64,000 nt of DNA, from NCBI RefSeq assembly GCF_011397635.1, contig NC_064759.1:23150428-23214427 (forward strand), given 5' to 3'. Each line of letters opens with the position of its first letter. Positions within the stretch are counted from its first letter, which is position 1. The DNA comes from Epinephelus fuscoguttatus. Lineage: Eukaryota > Chordata > Actinopteri > Perciformes > Serranidae. Below the pieces are notes generated by a model. It ran no database searches, was not told where the DNA came from, and worked only from the letters and a program-made list of their open reading frames with translations. Below, in pieces: positions 38,501 through 48,119 of the stretch. A program made the translations under genes and the position numbers.

Positions 38501-41500
38501 TTGCGGTTGTCTTTATGTGATGCCCATAAAAACAGACTCCTGAGGAGAGAAGCATTCGGTAAACACAAGGAACACAAGCGCACCTTTAGAGAGCCTCTCT
38601 CTAGTCTCGCTCCCAGGCCGTGCTGAGACACCAGTGCAGTCAGGACTAAGTAGACCACACGGTTAAAGCAACAAACCTCCTGCTGGGTCAACAGGAAGGG
38701 AGCAGTCTGAGACTCACACCTTGCCAGCAAGCTCATCTCATAGGCAGACATCCAGACACACACACACACATGTGCACGGAGGAGAGAGAGGCTATTAGGG
38801 ATATGAGGAGGAGGGACTGGTGGGATGGCAATCACAGAAGGTAAAGCAGGAGAGTGACAAGACTGAAGGAGAGACAGAGGACAGCCTAAGTGGCTTTGAT
38901 TTGTTCTTCTGACATATGGATTTATGGAGTCATTCATCATCTCCTAGTCAGCACATGAACCTGCTCTGTAACTGTTGATAATCAGCATGCCAATAGATGA
39001 GAGCGTGTGCAGAGTTTTTAAATATATTTTTTACAGAAAATTATGTTAAACATTGTGCTTGCTGTCCAATTTTATCCACTCAGAGGCTGAAGGCTGCACT
39101 TTCACACCACCCGGGTGCCATCGCCAACGGCAACATGAACTCCATGGGCCACATGATGGAGATGATGTCATCGCGGCAGGAGCAGGGCGCCCACCATCAC
39201 ATGCACTCGCACCCGCACCAGCACCTGCAAGCCCCTCCCCATGCGTACCAGCACCACAGCCACCACCACCACAGCCAGGGCCACGGCCAGGGTGGACACC
39301 ACCACCCACAGGGACACAACCCCCATCACAACTCCCACAATCCTCACCTCCATCCTGGGCACCCACACCAGACCTCACCGCACCCTCCAATGCACTCTGC
39401 TTCACATGTAAGCAAAACACACTCCCTGGAGAGCCGAGGCTTTTAGACAGTCGAAAGGCTTCGCCGCAAGTTCAATAACACATTAACTACACTGCACATT
39501 TAAACCTCTCATAAGCCACTGTATATCATATATGTTGTGGCCAAAACACACAGGCAGCACTTTAGTAGACCTGTGAGCAGTTTTGAAGTCAGTTATTAGT
39601 GGTGCAGTTTATCACAGTACAGTAAAGCTAAAATTAAGCTTTAAAGTGCAAGTAAAGCAAAAATAATATGTGTTATGAGTTTGTCACACCACAGAAAAAT
39701 GTGTCACTAGCAAAATTTTAATTCTTGAATAGAAAAAATAGTGAAGTATGTGAAATTAGGTTTGAATATCATGGAAAAAGGAGCAGTATTCTCTGCTCTG
39801 AGACGCTGGGGGTGTGTTCGCTGAAGGAACTGAGCTAAAGAACAAGCCACTGTGAACCAACAGACTCTCGCTAGCAGCTAACAGCATCAAAAAGTTCTCG
39901 TTCAGCAGCTAACCAAGTAGCACAAAGCACACCCACTCTCTGAGCCAAAGAACGAACTGCTGTGCAACGACAGCCTCTAGTTCAGGAGCTAATGTTAGCA
40001 CAATGCGCACACCTACAGCGGTGATCAGTAACTGCTGGCAGGCTGGGTAGCTGATTTAGGCTAAAAGACAGAAATATACGCTAGTGACAGCTTTTTTTTG
40101 CTTGTGTTTATATGATTGTAGCATTAAACAGATGTATTTATTCACAAATTTATTAGACTAAGGGGGGTTAGCCAGGAGAGCTTGTTGAACGTAACGAACT
40201 CTCTGCTCACACACAAGGGAAGCATGTGATGACACTGATGCCATGCGCTCTATAACGTTGGATGGTTCCAGTGCATCATTGAGCCATGATTTTGGCCTTG
40301 CCCAAAAAATCCTGGACACAGAAACTGTGAAAAACAGTGTCTAACACTACAATTCAGTACTGTATCATTCACAGTCTTTTCACATTTCTTCAGTTAGTAT
40401 TTCCTAGCATGTATAATGTGTTTAGAAAGAAATCTCTTATTTTACTTTACCTGGACTCTAAATTCACAGCAAGTCAGTGGATGAACACATTTTCCCTTGC
40501 TGCAGTCATAATGCCAAGTAGTTTCCTGGCAACCGTCTCAAAGGTAATTTTGTCCTTTGAGGTTGGTCAGCTGCAGGTCAGTGTCGGATGCCTGCCATGG
40601 AGGGAAAGGGTCAGAAAGAGGCCATAAAGTGGCCATTATAAAAGATTCTCAGTACTGTCTCTTAAACTGTGCTCCACGCCTTCCGGCACTGCCAAGCTGC
40701 CATTATGTGGCCACAACATTCTCCAGGTGCAGAAGAGTTTTATAAATGCTGGACCTGACGATGACCAGACAGCCTTGGCTAATAGTCCTGGAACATCTTA
40801 GCTGTGGATATATTTTAGTTTTATTCTAATTGAAAGTTTGAAAGTATTGCTCACAGCAATAAAAATAACATGATGTGGGACACTTTGTCCTTGCATTGTC
40901 TAACGGCCTCTGCAATGCCGAGTATTTTGGATGAAGGACATCAAGAAATGCAATTCACTGTATGTTCCAAATGTATCATTAAGGCATTAAAACAACACTC
41001 TCTGTATGCACAGAGGCCATTAAAGCAGCTTGTATTTTCCATGGTTCTCATAAAAATGGTAATGATCTGAAGACTGAAAACACTTGACCTTGCCAAGTTT
41101 ATGTCAAGATCTGTCAGTGCACGTAGGGTTTTAGAAATAAGTCTTTTGACTGTGTCTGGTGGTGTTAGTCTGAGTGGAAGTGGGCGGTGGAAAACTGCCT
41201 CCTGACACCTCTTTAACAAGGTGGGCAGGCGGGTGAATCAGCCCAGTCACTCACTCACTCTGTCACCCCTGACGCCCACAGCCCGGCTCCCAGGGCACGT
41301 GGCACAACCAGATGTTGTTTTTGGGGAAGTTGCCAGACATGGAATAGCTGCAGGAGGTAATGTATAGATGCTTGTTTTGAGGCTTTGAGGGCAGCAGACA
41401 GGTGGCTGGCTGTTTTCCAGGTGTGTCAGAATAGTTACATGTCTGGTTGAGTGGTGGCAGACAGACACGCTCTCATCAGTGATGCTGATATCTTTCCCGC

Positions 41501-41986
41501 CCCATGTTTCAGATGTCGCCTGCCACCCAGCAAATGCAGCCCACGCAGACGATGCAGTCTCCGCCACCCAGTGGCGGACGGCGCAGGCGAGTAGTGGACG
41601 AAGATCCGGATGAACGCCGGCGGAAGTTTCTGGAGCGGAATAGAGCGGCAGCAACAAGATGCAGACAGAAGAGAAAAGTCTGGGTGATGTCATTAGAGAA
41701 GAAAGCAGAAGAGCTCACTCAGACCAACATGCAGCTTCAGGTACACTATGAACTTAAGATGTTAAAAAAACTGCAATAACTCTTGTCCATAACTTGTCCA
41801 TGTATGAACCATACCACTCACAACAGTCAGCATGTATTTTTGACTTGAAATCCATATCAAGAACTTTATCATGTTATCTTGTTTTGCACCAGAGATAATG
41901 GCAGTAAGATGGATTGGTATGAGTATAAATATGTGTCCAACACTGACAGGGTCAGCTGGTAAAAATCAAAGCTGCACATCTCCAAA

Positions 41987-42026
<40 letters not shown>

Positions 42027-43994
42027 CAGTGCATATGCAAGAGGAGAGAGATGAGTCTTGGGTCTATTTTATGGACCTGACAAATCTAGTAATTAAAATT
42101 GGTACTAAATAGCTACTCTGTTGCTAAAAATATTCATCATGTTGGAAACAAAATACTTTTCTGACCCATCTTACTGTGTATAATGTTTGATAATATTGCA
42201 GACGTCTGTTTTTATCTTATTTTATTGTCCTCTATTGACAGTTATTTTTTGTTGTTGTGATGTTAGCTGCTGTAACTCTTAAATTTTCCCAGCTCAGTAT
42301 CAATATTTCCTTCGCTTTGCCTCCAACAATGTTTTTTCATCTTAGGTCAGCCTAATCATCTCAAAAGTTACACACACAAGCCGCTTATCATGGCTCTTCT
42401 CGGATCCACTCGCATATGACACTTAATGATAAACAGACCGGGGACCCAACTTGGACCCGACTCACCATAATAAAACATGGCCCCAACCCTGTACAGTTCC
42501 CAGCCCAGACCTCAGGTCCTAGGGTCCGGGTGAACCCAAGAAAACTTCTACTCCACGTTGCAAATTTGCAGCACAGGTTTTCATTTAAGAACTGAAGCCC
42601 AATGCAAGATATTGATAAAAACCTTGTGTTGTGATAGGAATACACTGTTTGTTGTTCATACAAGTGATGAAGGGTAAAAGTAAAGCTTTAATTGTGGATT
42701 CAGTGGATGATGTCTTTTGTTTTTCCTGCATTTCAGAATGAAGTGACCATGCTAAAGAACGAGGTGACCCAACTCAAGCAGCTTCTCCTCACACACAAGG
42801 ACTGTCCCATCACCACTATGCAGAAAGAGTCCCAAGGTTACCTCAGTGAGTAGCTCAGACATAAACACAGACACACACACACTTGGGAATTTGACCAAAA
42901 ACACACCTTCATCTCTGTGCCTTAGCCCGACAGTGCGGATAGCACTGCGGGGAAACATTAATTGTCTTGCCAGAGGAAAGATTTAAACCCTACAGACTGA
43001 ACTGTGATGGACACAGAGTGACTGCCAAGACTCTTCGCTCCTATGTGCTGGTATCCAGCTCCCACACTTGCAGCAGGACTCTTCCTTTCACATATGGGTG
43101 TTGCACACTCTGGTAGTCAGCCTGGACTGGGAGTTGGTAGTCTGAATCCCGAATGAGACCTGTTTTTCCATCTGACTGCACCTCTGCGCACAGAGGCAGC
43201 CGAGACTCAACGTGAGAAAGACGTCACAGGCTGCACATTGGCATCCAAGCTCTCACGGATGCCCCAAAATCTCACTGATTACCGGACTGTGCCTCGGCTC
43301 AGCCGGGCATGACATCAGAGCCCCACCCTTTGATACGGATACAAGTGACATTTCCATGTAATTAGGATAAGGCACCTCCCAGTGTGGCTTTAGTGCAGGA
43401 AAATAAGGCTCACATCCCCGTTGGCTGAATGGTTCTTTTATACAGAGGAGAGCCAACTCCCAGACTGGGCTGGGAGAGACTTTCATCAATGAGTCTAGCT
43501 TGTGTACAGATGTCACCTTCACTGTGTCCAAAATTCATCAGGCGTGTTTATGGAGTTGAGTGATTCACTTTTCCATTTTTGTGCTATCCATTTATGGTCT
43601 ATTTTGGGATGACAGGTGACACTTTAGGTGTGAATTTAGTGTGTGATTGTGTTTGAAATCTATCTGCTAATAAAGCTTTTTTTTTTTTTACAATGAAATA
43701 TGGTCTGTGTTTATTTTGATATTATTTATTTCATGATATTATATTTAGAAGCCTCTGCGTAGAGTTTGAAGGTCACAGTATTTACACTACTCTGCACACA
43801 TGTTGTCCGTCCTCACTGATGTCTCTGCTGTCTCCTCAGGTCCAGACAGCAGTCCGGCGGGCAGTCCAGCGCCAGCATGCTCACAGCAGCAGGTCATTCA
43901 GCACAACACCATCACCACCTCCACCACAACCGTAGGGGGCAGCAATGTGCACGGGCAAACCAATCACCGCACAGACATTAACCCCATCCACTAG
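7385..43994 (+). CDS. creb5: Creb5: ATF2-group bZIP transcription factor (spliced, 10 coding exons)
   Basis: Nuclear CRE/AP-1-site binding activator that acts as a homodimer or with Jun/ATF partners. Joining 7385-7438, 7792-7885, 10723-10844, 12275-12432, 24191-24317, 25601-25711, 39084-39407, 41513-41740, 42737-42845 and 43840-43994 gives 493 residues with phase agreement at every junction. Visible domains: a C2H2 finger (C11, C16, H29, H33); the ATF2-type activation segment with the MAPK motif DQTPTPTRF (T52 and T54 equal ATF2 T69 and T71); a His-rich region at about 259-330 (29 His in 72 residues); and a bZIP with basic signature N373-x7-R381 and zipper leucines L391, L398, L405, L412, L419. 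The C-terminus has the CREB5-type [15 protein letters not shown]. It matches human CREB5 far better than ATF2 or ATF7. Human isoforms are about 500-508 residues. The creb5a/creb5b paralogue is not decided. Confidence 0.95.
7792..7885 (+). CDS. creb5: creb5 exon 3 (zinc finger histidines, activation segment)
   Basis: Preceded by AATCAACAG and followed by GTGAGT. Encodes [20 protein letters not shown] onward to NMLS, ending with one base of a split Asp codon. Confidence 0.95.
7886..10722 (+). other. creb5 intron 3
   Basis: 2.8 kb intron, unique-looking AT-rich sequence. No recognised element. Confidence 0.5.
10723..10844 (+). CDS. creb5: creb5 exon 4 (TPTP phosphoacceptor motif)
   Basis: Acceptor CTTGCAG, donor CAG|GTACTG. 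Encodes [18 protein letters not shown] and the following acidic stretch to EEEDSKQ. Confidence 0.95.
10845..12274 (+). other. creb5 intron 4
   Basis: 1.4 kb intron without recognised repeats or exons. Confidence 0.5.
12275..12432 (+). CDS. creb5: creb5 exon 5
   Basis: Acceptor CGCTGCAG, donor GG|GTGAGT. Encodes NISLHGQ, a Gln/Gly-rich stretch that differs from human, then the conserved [20 protein letters not shown] and NRQI, ending two bases into a Gly codon. Confidence 0.93.
13649..14837 (+). mobile_element. hAT-type non-autonomous transposon with transposase start
   Basis: Terminal inverted repeats: TAGGGATGGGTATC at 13649-13662 and its reverse complement GATACCCATCCCTA at 14824-14837, followed inward by TAGAA/TTCTA. 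Inside, an ATG at 14471 starts [14 protein letters not shown], which resembles the N-terminus of BED-finger (ZBED/hAT) transposases; it stops at TAA 14534-14536. The rest of the transposase is missing, so the element cannot move by itself. No clean 8-bp target duplication is visible. It lies in creb5 intron 5. Confidence 0.7.
17901..18028. repeat. 32-bp purine-rich tandem repeat, about 4 copies
   Basis: Units start GATCAGAGGTGGA or variants at 17901, 17933, 17965 and 17997, exactly 32 bp apart, each ending in a GAGGAAGAA-like run. The period is not a multiple of three, so it is not a coding repeat. The third and fourth units are more diverged. Confidence 0.75.
20150..20400 (+). repeat. Degraded interspersed repeat (family not assigned)
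   Basis: Contains the successive phrases GTTTGTTTGTCAGCAGGATTAC, AGGCCTGGTGGAAGGGTG, GGGCCAAGGAAGAACCCATT, GGATCCGAATCACGGGGCGG and CCTTGGCAGAGGTCTG..CTCCCTGAGTGCCCTTCTA. I recognise this order of blocks as a repeat found in many fish and marine animals, here lacking the middle of the long form. No coding capacity. Confidence 0.6.
23885..23940. repeat. (ATCT)n microsatellite, 14 units
   Basis: Uninterrupted 56-bp tetranucleotide run in creb5 intron 5, about 250 bp upstream of exon 6. Confidence 0.95.
24191..24317 (+). CDS. creb5: creb5 exon 6
   Basis: Acceptor GTCCTCTCAG, donor CCT|GTGAGT. Encodes [18 protein letters not shown], then [22 protein letters not shown], nearly identical to human CREB5. 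Confidence 0.95.
24318..25600 (+). other. creb5 intron 6
   Basis: 1.3 kb intron with short CA-rich tracts; nothing else recognised. Confidence 0.5.
25601..25711 (+). CDS. creb5: creb5 exon 7
   Basis: Acceptor ATCTTCAG, donor CTG|GTGAGT. Encodes [17 protein letters not shown], then a Ser/Cys/His stretch to MHSEAKL (human MHSEAKM). Confidence 0.95.
26493..26537. repeat. (GA)n microsatellite
   Basis: 45 bp of uninterrupted GA/AG dinucleotides in creb5 intron 7. Confidence 0.95.
28244..28266. repeat. (CA)n microsatellite
   Basis: 23 bp of CA dinucleotides, followed by further broken ACAC tracts to about 28330. Confidence 0.9.
30150..30887. mobile_element. TTAA fold-back MITE (Angel-like), 738 bp
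   Basis: Starts TTAAAGGAATATTTCACCC and ends with the near reverse complement GGGTGAAGTATTCCTTTAA; TTAA at each end fits a TTAA target. The arms pair over most of the length: for example TCAGTACTTCCCAAACACATG near 30413 pairs with CATGTGTTTGGGAAATACTGA near 30610. No coding frame. Zebrafish Angel elements share this terminal wording and palindromic form; family membership is inferred. Confidence 0.8.
31657..31683. repeat. (TG)n microsatellite
   Basis: 27 bp of TG dinucleotides in creb5 intron 7, followed by a short G-run. Confidence 0.9.
35038..35766. mobile_element. TTAA fold-back MITE, copy A, 729 bp
   Basis: Begins TTAAAGGGACAGTTCGCCCC and ends GGTGAACTGTTCCTTTAA. Long inverted arms are evident: GACCTGGTTACCCAAGATAA near 35275 is mirrored by TTATCTTGAGTAACCAGGTC near 35546. 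It shares long near-identical blocks with 49288-49964 (for example TAGTGCTATTTATCAATCT), so both are copies of one family. No transposase. Confidence 0.85.
37643..38314 (+). mobile_element. hAT-like non-autonomous transposon, 672 bp
   Basis: Left end CAGGGTTATTGCAGATCCTTAAAAAGTC; the right end has CTTTAAGCTGTAGGAACCCTG, an imperfect inverted match (CAGGGTT-CTRCAG-TTAAA). An internal ATG at 37944 opens [13 protein letters not shown] and then a stop, resembling the first residues of transposase-type proteins carried by related fish repeats. Flanks share TCAAA but give no clean 8-bp duplication. In creb5 intron 7. Confidence 0.6.
39084..39407 (+). CDS. creb5: creb5 exon 8 (His-rich region)
   Basis: Acceptor ATCCACTCAG, donor CAT|GTAAGC. 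Encodes [28 protein letters not shown], then a His/Pro/Gln-rich stretch ending [12 protein letters not shown]. 108 codons, phase 0 at both ends. The strong CAC/CAT bias also leaves long open frames in the other two forward frames and on the reverse strand; these are shadows. Confidence 0.95.
39408..41512 (+). other. creb5 intron 8
   Basis: 2.1 kb intron. About 39825-39895 and 39935-40010 look like an imperfect local duplication (GAGCTAAAGAACAAGCCACTG versus GAGCCAAAGAACGAACTGCTG). Nothing else recognised. Confidence 0.45.
41513..41740 (+). CDS. creb5: creb5 exon 9 (bZIP basic region and first zipper heptads)
   Basis: Acceptor CATGTTTCAG, donor CAG|GTACAC. Encodes [12 protein letters not shown], then [38 protein letters not shown] and the first zipper leucines. 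Essentially identical to human CREB5. Confidence 0.97.
41741..42736 (+). other. creb5 intron 9
   Basis: Contains a (TA)n run at 41990-42022; otherwise no recognised feature. A GGACCCGA-rich stretch at 42430-42540 looks repeat-derived but could not be assigned. Confidence 0.45.
41990..42022. repeat. (TA)n microsatellite
   Basis: 33 bp of alternating TA in creb5 intron 9. Confidence 0.95.
42737..42845 (+). CDS. creb5: creb5 exon 10 (end of leucine zipper)
   Basis: Acceptor GCATTTCAG, donor A|GTGAGT. Encodes [18 protein letters not shown] and [18 protein letters not shown] plus the first base of a split Ser codon completed by exon 11. Confidence 0.95.
42846..43839 (+). other. creb5 intron 10
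   Basis: 994-bp intron with no recognised repeat. The stretch 43180-43440 has more CpG than usual for intron and is a weak candidate for a conserved regulatory block. Confidence 0.4.
43840..43994 (+). CDS. creb5: creb5 exon 11, C-terminal coding part and stop
   Basis: Acceptor TGTCTCCTCAG. Encodes [27 protein letters not shown] and HRTDINPIH, then TAG at 43992-43994. Human CREB5 ends HRTDLNPIL. Confidence 0.95.
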
Positions 43995-46715
43995 GGACAA
44001 GAGAGACTATAACCCCAGCCCAAACTCCCCCTACTACCCCTGCTTTCTGAGGGTCGCCAGCTGCACATGCTGACCCCCCTCTCCCTCCATCATGAAAGAC
44101 CTCAAAGGCCTGTGAGGCTGCTCTTTATACAGTAGCTACAGTATGTATTTTTATAGACCAACCCTATTAACGCATTAATGTTCTATGGTTTGTTCTTCTT
44201 TCTTTTCTTTTTTTTTTTTTTTAAATCTGTTTTATCTTTGCTTTTAGTGAAAATGGAGTTTTTGCTAATCTCATGCAGCATTTAAGTGACTTTTTCTGTT
44301 GTGTAATGGTACAAAATGGACCATGATGGTCATGGAACCAGAGGACAGTGAAAAAAGCCTCAGCCTGTCATCTCTTTTAGCAGACCTTACATCTCTGTAT
44401 GCCTAATGGACTGAAAAATGAGTCACATCATTCTCTGAATATCGCATGTGGGCAGTGTGTTGAGTGCATGCAACAGGCACTAAGTGATTGGGATGTTGCT
44501 GCCTTTAAGTTTGAACGTCAAACTGTCACTATGATGTCTTGAAGACAGGAATATGCAAGCAGGCGTAATGATCCGTGTATGACTGTTAACCTTTTTCCCT
44601 GTCAGCGGTATTCTTAAAGTGTGTCATAAAATACAGCACGGCAGTGAAAACATGATCAAATGGAAGCAATACATCGCAGTATTGATCATCTTCTCTACTG
44701 TATGTCCACACTGTGACCAGCACGGCCAAGCCACTCTGGTCCCAAGGACATACGATGCTGTTACAGCCACAGAACTGTACACTGTGATACCAGTGAGGCA
44801 GCTCGGGAGTTGAAACAAACTCCTCCGCTCTCCAGGACCAACTGAAGCTTTAATTATTGAGGCCTCTTTTTTTGTGTGTTTGTGCGGATTTTAGGATCCA
44901 TAGTTTTGAGTATGCGTGTGACTTATGTATATTATGTTTTTTTCCCTTCTTTCCTCTGCAGAACAAAGTTCAGCAGGTGCGTAAAGAAAGCAAAACAAAA
45001 AAAGTGTGTGAGAAAGTGACAATGAGCATCATTTATTTTTATTTTTTGTTGTTGACTGGCATCACAGAACTGGCAAAGTGTTTTAAAGAGGAGCAGTTTA
45101 CGCCTGTGCTTTCCAAAATGTCACAATGTGCCTGAATATTTCCTAAAAATATCTTACGTTGGCTTTCTGTACACAGCAACTCTTTGTCTTCAAACAATCA
45201 AAACCATCGTCAGTGTATTATTAATGATTTTTCTCTGTTGTTTTGTCATGGATGTGTCTGCTGCATGTAAGCGCTAAACCAGCTGACCAAGGAGAAAAAC
45301 ACCCGCTTTCCATTTGACCTCTGACCTCTTCATCAGTTTCTCTTCTTCTCTTTCTCAGGCCTCCTCTGCAGAGCGATGGATGTACTAATAGTGACCTTGT
45401 TTTTTTTTATCTCCCTTCCAGCCTTGAAACTTCACCTCTTTCTCATATTGACCACGACTCCTCTTTCCTTCTTTTCCTATGACCAGGAATGTCGACTCAT
45501 TAGCATGATGACCATAATGCACTGTGTTTTACAGTAGGATGGATGAAATACATTCCACTGACAGGTGGAGCGATCGCAGAGCTGTCTATGCACTTTGTCC
45601 TCTGTCGCGCCAGAGGGTAGAATAGCCATATTAAGGTCCGAGTAATTCTCAGTGACCCCACCCCCCCCACCCCCTTATTCACACACCAGCGAGAAACTTA
45701 ACTGTGTTTGGCTTTATGGAGAGACTGTGCCTGGCATGCATCACATGTCTGTAGATAAAAGAAGGGAACCTAGAGCTCTTGTAGTAGGATGAGGCTCAGT
45801 TAAGGACCCTGTTAAGATGGTGCCCTTTTTATTCTGGAAAATAAAGATGAAGGATGTGAACTGAAGATCTTTATCCCCATAACAAGTTCAAGTTTTGTTG
45901 AGGCATTTGGACTGTTTGTGTCACGTGTTAACCCTGGAGACTGTGTGCAGTTTGATACGTGTGTCAATGAGATGGAGAAGTTGATTCTCTTGAAAAGGGC
46001 TTTGTCGTACCATCCCTTTGAACTGAAGCTTGCCTTATTTTAGGTTGTTTTTGAAACCATATTTAGATTGTTAAACCATTCCAAATTAACCTCTTGCATG
46101 TGAACATTATGGCAATGACTTCAAAATACTTTCAACTGGAATCATTTGGAGGATGTTGCTGTTTTAAAGTTGGATACGAGAATCTCTAGTTTCATTTTTG
46201 ACAGTGGGTCCAGGTTCAGAAAAAGACATTTGTTACTGCAGAGGCAGACGAAATATAAAAAAAAGGACAGATGGAAGTGCAGTGTGAGTGCGTCTGTGTG
46301 GATCTGTGTGAGGTGGAGAACAATTCTTACGTATTAATGATGTTATAATTGTATTATTTTAAATCTAAAACTATAAATATTGTACATAATGTCATTAATT
46401 TCTGTAACCCTGTACATGTAATGCAACCACCTTTCTTTTTGAAGGGAGTAAACGTGTGGTACATGTTTGTAAATAATGTTCACATAGCACTTGTTGCCTT
46501 TGTTGTACGTCGAGGCTCATTTCAGCGCTTAAATACATTGTTTATATGTAATGAACTGATGAATCCATTCTTGCCTGCATAACTTTGTACATTTTCTTTG
46601 TGCTTGTAATGACATTGTCTCCGTTTTGTTTTTGTTTTTGCATTTGTACAGATGTTAAAGTATCACTGCAGTTACATTACGGTATGAAAATAAAGCACTT
46701 GTTCTGTAACATACA
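43995..46715 (+). other. creb5: creb5 3'UTR
   Basis: About 2.7 kb from the stop to a canonical AATAAA at 46689-46694; cleavage is expected near 46710. An earlier AATAAA at 45840-45845 could give a shorter form. The AT-rich end carries TGTACATA at 46381-46388 and TGTAAATA at 46468-46475, both consensus Pumilio sites. Short open frames here are not regarded as genes. Confidence 0.7.
46689..46694 (+). terminator. creb5: creb5 poly(A) signal AATAAA
   Basis: Canonical hexamer followed within 20 bp by a TGTTCTGT GU-rich stretch, the usual downstream element. Confidence 0.7.
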
Positions 46716-46760
46716 ACTAACTGATGGGATGTGATGTCACAGCTACTTGTGATTGAAATC

Positions 46761-47366
46761 CAGGGTTGGGTAGGAATAGGTTACATGTCAGGATTATGTA
46801 ATCAGATTACAAAAAAATAAGTGACTGTAATCAGCCCAGATTACATTTTAAAAAATGTGTAATTCGGTTATAGATACATCGTCGAGGATTACCTGACCAC
46901 ATGTTTAATTGTGTCTTTAAAATATGGCAGCATTTTGAGTGAGTGCTCCTCTTTCATTTCAAGAGCAAGGACCTCCATGTGACCTTTGAGTAAAAAAACT
47001 TGCCCAGAAGAAACAGCATCCATCATGTTGTAGAATATGAACAGTACATCTGTGGTTTGTGCCAGTACTGTTTTTGTAAAGGTCATCTGATTTGACCAAC
47101 TGTAAATGCAGAATATGCAAAATACATTTTATTTGCCTTGGAAATGTTCTGAGATGTTTAAAGAGAAAAAAGAATAACTGTTATGGCTGCATCCTTAATT
47201 TTAGTGTAAGGTGCAATATTTGCAATGTTTGATTTTGACGTAATCCCAAAATATTCCAATTACATTTTTCTCCCAATACAATGTATAACATTATCTCTTA
47301 CAAAAATTGCCATGTAATTAGTATTAAGTAGGTGAAAACATTTCAAAGTAACCTGACCCAACCCTG
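46761..47366. mobile_element. hAT-like MITE between creb5 and cpvl, 606 bp
   Basis: Left end CAGGGTTGGGTAGGAATAGG; right end CCTGACCCAACCCTG. The terminal CAGGGTTGGGT is perfectly inverted, with GGTTAC/GTAACC just inside. It is flanked by the direct repeat TGAAATC (46754-46760 and 47367-47373), a 7-bp match consistent with a slightly eroded 8-bp hAT duplication. Internal sequence is rich in ATTAC/GTAAT. No transposase. It fills much of the gap between the two convergent poly(A) sites. Confidence 0.8.
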
Positions 47367-47373
47367 TGAAATC

Positions 47374-48119
47374 TAGTGACACGATTATATCCTGTGCAAA
47401 TAACCAGAGTGAAAACAATAACGAAGACATCAATGTAATATTTACAGATATTTAAAGAATTAAACTTCTGTTCACCTAAAACTATCAACAGTACTTTCCC
47501 TGATGTTTGTCCTTGAGACATAACTGCTCATTAAATAGTTAAGTGCTTTAAAGGTTTAGAATACTCATTAATTATTAAACTGTCTAGACATCTTGATAGT
47601 TGCCCGATGAAATAACATGGCAGTTAACTTTAGTACACAAACAACTACGTGGCAATCGGTCAAAACAATAACCAACTAAAACTACAGCACACTGCAGCAG
47701 GTCAGATACATTTTTAAAGCCACAACAAAAGTCAAAAATAATGACATTAACAAGCTGTGAGTGTTGTTGCAACATGCAAAGCTGCCCCTAAACTTTAATC
47801 GAAGATATTGAGTACTTTAATATTGCTTTAAGGCCCTGAATTAAGATAATAAAAAATGTAATAGTATTAACTTTTTTATTACACTGAATGCCCACAGCAG
47901 TTTTGGGAGATGATACTGTTTCTAATTGCTTTGCAATGGAAGTTCTTTGTAGCACAGTGACCCCTGGTGGACATTTTGTTGACTAACCAATACTTGACAG
48001 CAGAAACCCCATTCAAGAACAGGTGCAGCCACACCTGTAAAACACTGCAACATAAGTCAATTTACAAAAGTTTTTTAGACTGTAAAATCATGGCAGCCTT
48101 CAGTGATCATTTAGACACT
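47374..48119. other. Intergenic stretch between creb5 and cpvl
   Basis: AT-rich DNA downstream of both genes. No TRIL-like leucine-rich-repeat frame and no other gene is visible. Confidence 0.55.

Larger units (their letters stand above)
25712..39083 (+). other. creb5 intron 7 (13.4 kb)
   Basis: Largest intron. Contains a (GA)n run at 26493-26537, a CpG-dense block at 27001-27240, (CA)n at 28244-28266, fold-back MITEs at 30150-30887 and 35038-35766, (TG)n at 31657-31683 and a hAT-like element at 37643-38314. A 313-codon open frame at 27850-28791 crosses the (CA)n tract and is judged fortuitous. Confidence 0.5.

Noticed and set aside
38419..38940. 173-codon minus-strand frame before creb5 exon 8
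   Set aside because: Low-complexity composition with a (CA)n-derived stretch, no recognisable domain, no supporting splice pattern.
39046..39478. Long frames on both strands across creb5 exon 8
   Set aside because: All follow from the CAC/CAT-rich codons of the true His-rich frame.
41247..41718. Minus-strand frames opposite the creb5 bZIP exon
   Set aside because: Antisense to a certain, highly conserved coding exon.
42360..42660. GGACCCGA-rich segment as a possible retroelement
   Set aside because: It looks repeat-derived but I could not define ends, coding capacity or a family.
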